The translations under genes were made by a program, and so were the position numbers. The notes under the pieces are model-generated. The model had not been told where the DNA came from and ran no database searches. It saw nothing but the letters and a program-made list of their open reading frames with translations. DNA of 64,000 nt from Falsirhodobacter sp. 20TX0035 (GTDB taxonomy: Bacteria > Pseudomonadota > Alphaproteobacteria > Rhodobacterales > Rhodobacteraceae). Below, piece by piece: positions 62,041-64,000 of this stretch (positions are counted from its first letter, which is position 1; every line of letters begins with the position of its first letter). The stretch spans positions 124,001-188,000 of the forward strand of contig NZ_JAQMHV010000001.1 in assembly GCF_028307215.1 (NCBI RefSeq). Reading direction: 5' to 3'.

Positions 62041-62996
62041 CGTCCGATCGCGTTCATCTGGTGATCGCCATAGCGGTCGCCCCAAGCGAAGCCGGCGGGC
62101 AGGATGCGCTCGATCTCGGCCAGATCGTCGGCCGTCAGGGTCACGTCCAGCCAGTGGCGCAGATGTTCCGCTGTGCGCGTTCCGGGGATCGGGATGATGT
62201 GGTCGTCCTGCGCCAGAACCCAGGCGATGGCCGTGCCCGACACCGACCAGCCCCGTTCTTGGCAGAAGGCGCGGAAGGGGGCGATGGCCGCGTTGTTGGC
62301 GCTGAAGTTCGGCTCGACAAAGCGCGGGTTCGTGTGGCGGAAGTCAACGCCGGACCGGAAATCCTCGCGCCGCATCTCGCGCTCCCCGAAGATCCCGCGG
62401 CCAAGGGGGGAGAAGGCGACAAAGGCCACCCCCAGCTCTTTGCAGGTGCGCAGAAGGCCCAGTTCCGGCAGGCGCGTCCACAGCGAATATTCGTTCTGCA
62501 CCGCCGTCACCGGGCACTCGGCATGGGCCTGGCGCAGGGTGTAGGGCGCCACCTCGGACAGGCCGTAGCCTCCGATCTTCCCCTCGGCGATCAGACGGGA
62601 CATGGTGCCGGCGACGTCCTCCACCGGCGTCTTGGGGTCCAAACGGTGCAGGTAGTACAGGTCGATGTGGTCGCGCTTCAGGCGGCGCAGCGATTCCTCA
62701 AGACAGGCGCGGATATAGGGTTCCGAATTGTCCACGCTGCGCGGCGGGCCCGCGACGATGCCGCATTTCGTGGCCAGCGTGACGGCGCGGCCCCATTTTC
62801 CGATGACGCTTTCCGACACGCCAAGGCCGTAGATGTTCGCCGTGTCGATCAGCGTGATGCCCGCCTCCAGCCCCGCATCCAGCGCCCGCAGGGACGTCGC
62901 CTCGTCCGTTTCGCCGAACATGCCCCCGAAGCTCATCGCGCCGAAGCCGATTTCGCCCACCATCGGGCCGTTCGCCCCAAGTTGCCGCTGTTTCAT
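62031..62996 (-). CDS. Aldo/keto reductase
   Basis: 321-residue NADPH-dependent TIM-barrel reductase. The tetrad includes Asp and Tyr in TLIDTANIYGLGVSE, Lys in TLATKCGIV, and His in LYYLHRLDPKTP. The remaining features (QNEYSLWTRLPE, IPIPGTRTAEHLRHWLDV) are those of YajO/YghZ-like bacterial members. Starts MKQRQLGANGPMVGEIGFGA. It is followed on its left by the two tiny genes (convergent) and on its right by the GntR gene. Substrate unknown. Confidence 0.92.
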   Translation of the reverse strand: MKQRQLGANGPMVGEIGFGAMSFGGMFGETDEATSLRALDAGLEAGITLIDTANIYGLGVSESVIGKWGRAVTLATKCGIVAGPPRSVDNSEPYIRACLEESLRRLKRDHIDLYYLHRLDPKTPVEDVAGTMSRLIAEGKIGGYGLSEVAPYTLRQAHAECPVTAVQNEYSLWTRLPELGLLRTCKELGVAFVAFSPLGRGIFGEREMRREDFRSGVDFRHTNPRFVEPNFSANNAAIAPFRAFCQERGWSVSGTAIAWVLAQDDHIIPIPGTRTAEHLRHWLDVTLTADDLAEIERILPAGFAWGDRYGDHQMNAIGRYC

Positions 62997-63061
62997 CGCC
63001 GTTCCCTTTTCGCAATCGGGCCAATGAACCCCCGCGAATCGGTCTGGTCAAGCGCGGACGG

Positions 63062-63715
63062 TCACGTCCGCTCCCACCCGGCCAGATGCCGCAGGCCCTG
63101 CGTCACGTCCGTGCGGATCGCGAGCCGCAGCCCGGGCTCGTCCCCCGCGCGCAGGGCGGCCAGGATGTGGCGATGGTGGGCGGGCGGTTCGTTCCGGCGC
63201 AGACGGCTGTAAAGCGCGCGCATCGTGGGGCCCAGCTGCAGCCAGACGGTTTCCAGCAGCGCCAGCATCGCCGGCGCCTGCGCGCGCAGATACAAGGTGC
63301 GGTGGAATTCAAGGTTCGTGCGGATGTAGCCCACGGCGTCGCTTTTGGCGACGGCCTCGGCGTTGGCCGCGTTGATGGCGGTCAGCCGGTCGATCAGCGC
63401 GAAATGCGCCCGCGGCAGCGCGCGGGAGGCCAGCTCCGGCTCCAGCAGCGACCGGATGGTGGCCAGTTCCTCGATCCGTTCGGGCGACAGTTCCGGCGTC
63501 GCGACCCGGCCGGAGGAGGAGAGCGTCAGCGCCCCTTCCGCCACCAGCCGCCGCACGGATTCGCGCGCCGGCGTCATGGACACGTCGAAATCCTTGCCGA
63601 TGCCGCGCAGGGTCAGCGCCTGACCGGGCGCCAGTTCGCCGTGCATGATGCGGGTGCGCAGCACGCGGTAGACCCGTTCATGCGCGGCGGTGGTGTCGAT
63701 GCGCGGCGTGATCAT
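63062..63715 (-). CDS. GntR-family (FCD) transcriptional regulator
   Basis: 217 residues. The N-terminal winged helix has VYRVLRTRIMHGELAPGQAL and TPARESVRRLVAEGALTLSS; the C-terminal FCD ligand domain follows, with ATIRSLLEPELASRA and a metal-type pattern around EFHRTLYL and HHRHILAAL. The start ATG at 63715 (MITPRIDTTAAHERV) overlaps the stop of the YgjP gene by 4 bases; the much longer open frame upstream is a shadow. The aldo/keto reductase 65 bases downstream may be a target, but this is unproven. Confidence 0.88.
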   Translation of the reverse strand: MITPRIDTTAAHERVYRVLRTRIMHGELAPGQALTLRGIGKDFDVSMTPARESVRRLVAEGALTLSSSGRVATPELSPERIEELATIRSLLEPELASRALPRAHFALIDRLTAINAANAEAVAKSDAVGYIRTNLEFHRTLYLRAQAPAMLALLETVWLQLGPTMRALYSRLRRNEPPAHHRHILAALRAGDEPGLRLAIRTDVTQGLRHLAGWERT

Positions 63716-64000
63716 GCGAAGCGCCACGCCTGCAGGGCCTGACCTTCCGGCCCGCGCAGCCAGCCGCGCAGGGCGGCGTAATCCGGGCACAACCGGGCCA
63801 CGACCGCCCAGAAGGCCGGGGAATGGTTCATCTCGTCCAGATGCGCGACCTCGTGCGCGGCGACGTAATCGAGGACGGGGGGCGGCGCGAGGATCAGGCG
63901 CCAACTGAACATCAGCGCCCCGTCGCTGGTGCAGCTTCCCCAGCGGCTGCGGGTGTCGCGCAGTGTCAGGCGGGTGTAGGGGCGGCCAAGCGTGGCGGAA
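63712..64000 (-). CDS. YgjP-type metallopeptidase (5' end outside window)
   Basis: The C-terminal 95 or so residues of a DUF45/YgjP-SprT-like zinc protease. Visible: TLRDTRSRWGSCTSDGALMF, then SWRLILAPPPVLDYVAAHEV with the zinc motif HEVAH, followed by NHSPAFWAVVARL. The RWGSC and HExxH motifs are diagnostic. The frame is open through the right edge, so the true start is beyond the window. The stop overlaps the GntR start (ATGA). Confidence 0.88.
   Translation of the reverse strand, partial: SATLGRPYTRLTLRDTRSRWGSCTSDGALMFSWRLILAPPPVLDYVAAHEVAHLDEMNHSPAFWAVVARLCPDYAALRGWLRGPEGQALQAWRFA

Noticed and set aside
63716-63904. N-terminal extension of the GntR regulator to 280 residues
   Set aside because: The extra residues are low-complexity Arg/Pro/Gly antisense to the YgjP gene, which has clear RWGSC and HEVAH motifs; the start at 63715 overlaps its stop in the common ATGA form.

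Overview
The window is a continuous piece of a GC-rich alphaproteobacterial chromosome, most likely a member of the Rhodobacterales (Paracoccaceae/Rhodobacteraceae). The basis is the very high GC at third codon positions, an HdaA-type replication regulator beside PerM and Ppk, an RpoHII-type sigma-32, a DUF484-XerC pair, a phosphatidylcholine synthase, the betIBA/choXWV choline module and the small ProS. Genes are packed tightly, often with ATGA or GTGA overlaps. There is no prophage, plasmid module, transposase, CRISPR array, rRNA or tRNA that I can see. Both ends cut a gene (rpiA at the left, a YgjP-type metallopeptidase at the right).

Layout: 1-5.4 kb holds rpiA (partial), a MATE exporter, a GST, parE and a ChaC-like gene. 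5.4-5.8 kb is a gap with a broken LysR remnant. 5.8-9.1 kb (minus) is lolD, lolC/E and proS. 9.2-15.3 kb (plus) is perM-hdaA-ppk-ppx and a GNAT enzyme. 15.3-17 kb is a TerB/J-domain protein, two small lipoproteins and an unknown gene. 17.1-23.7 kb is a divergent choline module: betI-betB-betA to the left and choXWV to the right. 23.8-27.7 kb (minus) is topA and dprA, with bioMNY divergent from dprA. Then come gltX, DUF484-xerC-pcs, ileS, an 18-repeat MORN protein, a PQQ-type sugar dehydrogenase, corA, and leuA behind a leucine-rich leader peptide. 42.3-47.9 kb is the cell-shape operon mreBCD-pbp2-rodA. 47.9-53.1 kb is mixed metabolism and membrane functions. 53.1-58.1 kb is a nucleic-acid maintenance group (3-methyladenine glycosylase, topoisomerase IB, dUTPase, with MoeB-like and CoaBC). 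58.1-64 kb is rpoHII, a GST with a Cys-rich tail, comM, two tiny genes, an aldo/keto reductase, a GntR regulator and the truncated YgjP gene.

Functional links: choline imported by ChoXWV can be oxidised to betaine by BetA/BetB under BetI control, or used by the phosphatidylcholine synthase encoded 9 kb away. DprA and ComM both act on incoming single-stranded DNA, and each is preceded by a CtrA-like TTAA-N7-(T/G)TAA site. Ppk and Ppx make and degrade polyphosphate. MreBCD, PBP2 and RodA form the elongasome.

I found no convincing large undescribed system; most of the window is core genome. The most interesting local signals are the apparently leaderless leucine leader/attenuator before leuA, the CtrA-like boxes before dprA and comM, the EcfG-like promoter before rpoHII, the GST-YHS/TRASH-like fusion, the long MORN protein, and several tiny genes with good Shine-Dalgarno sites. 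All functional calls rest on reading motifs by eye; no database search was run.
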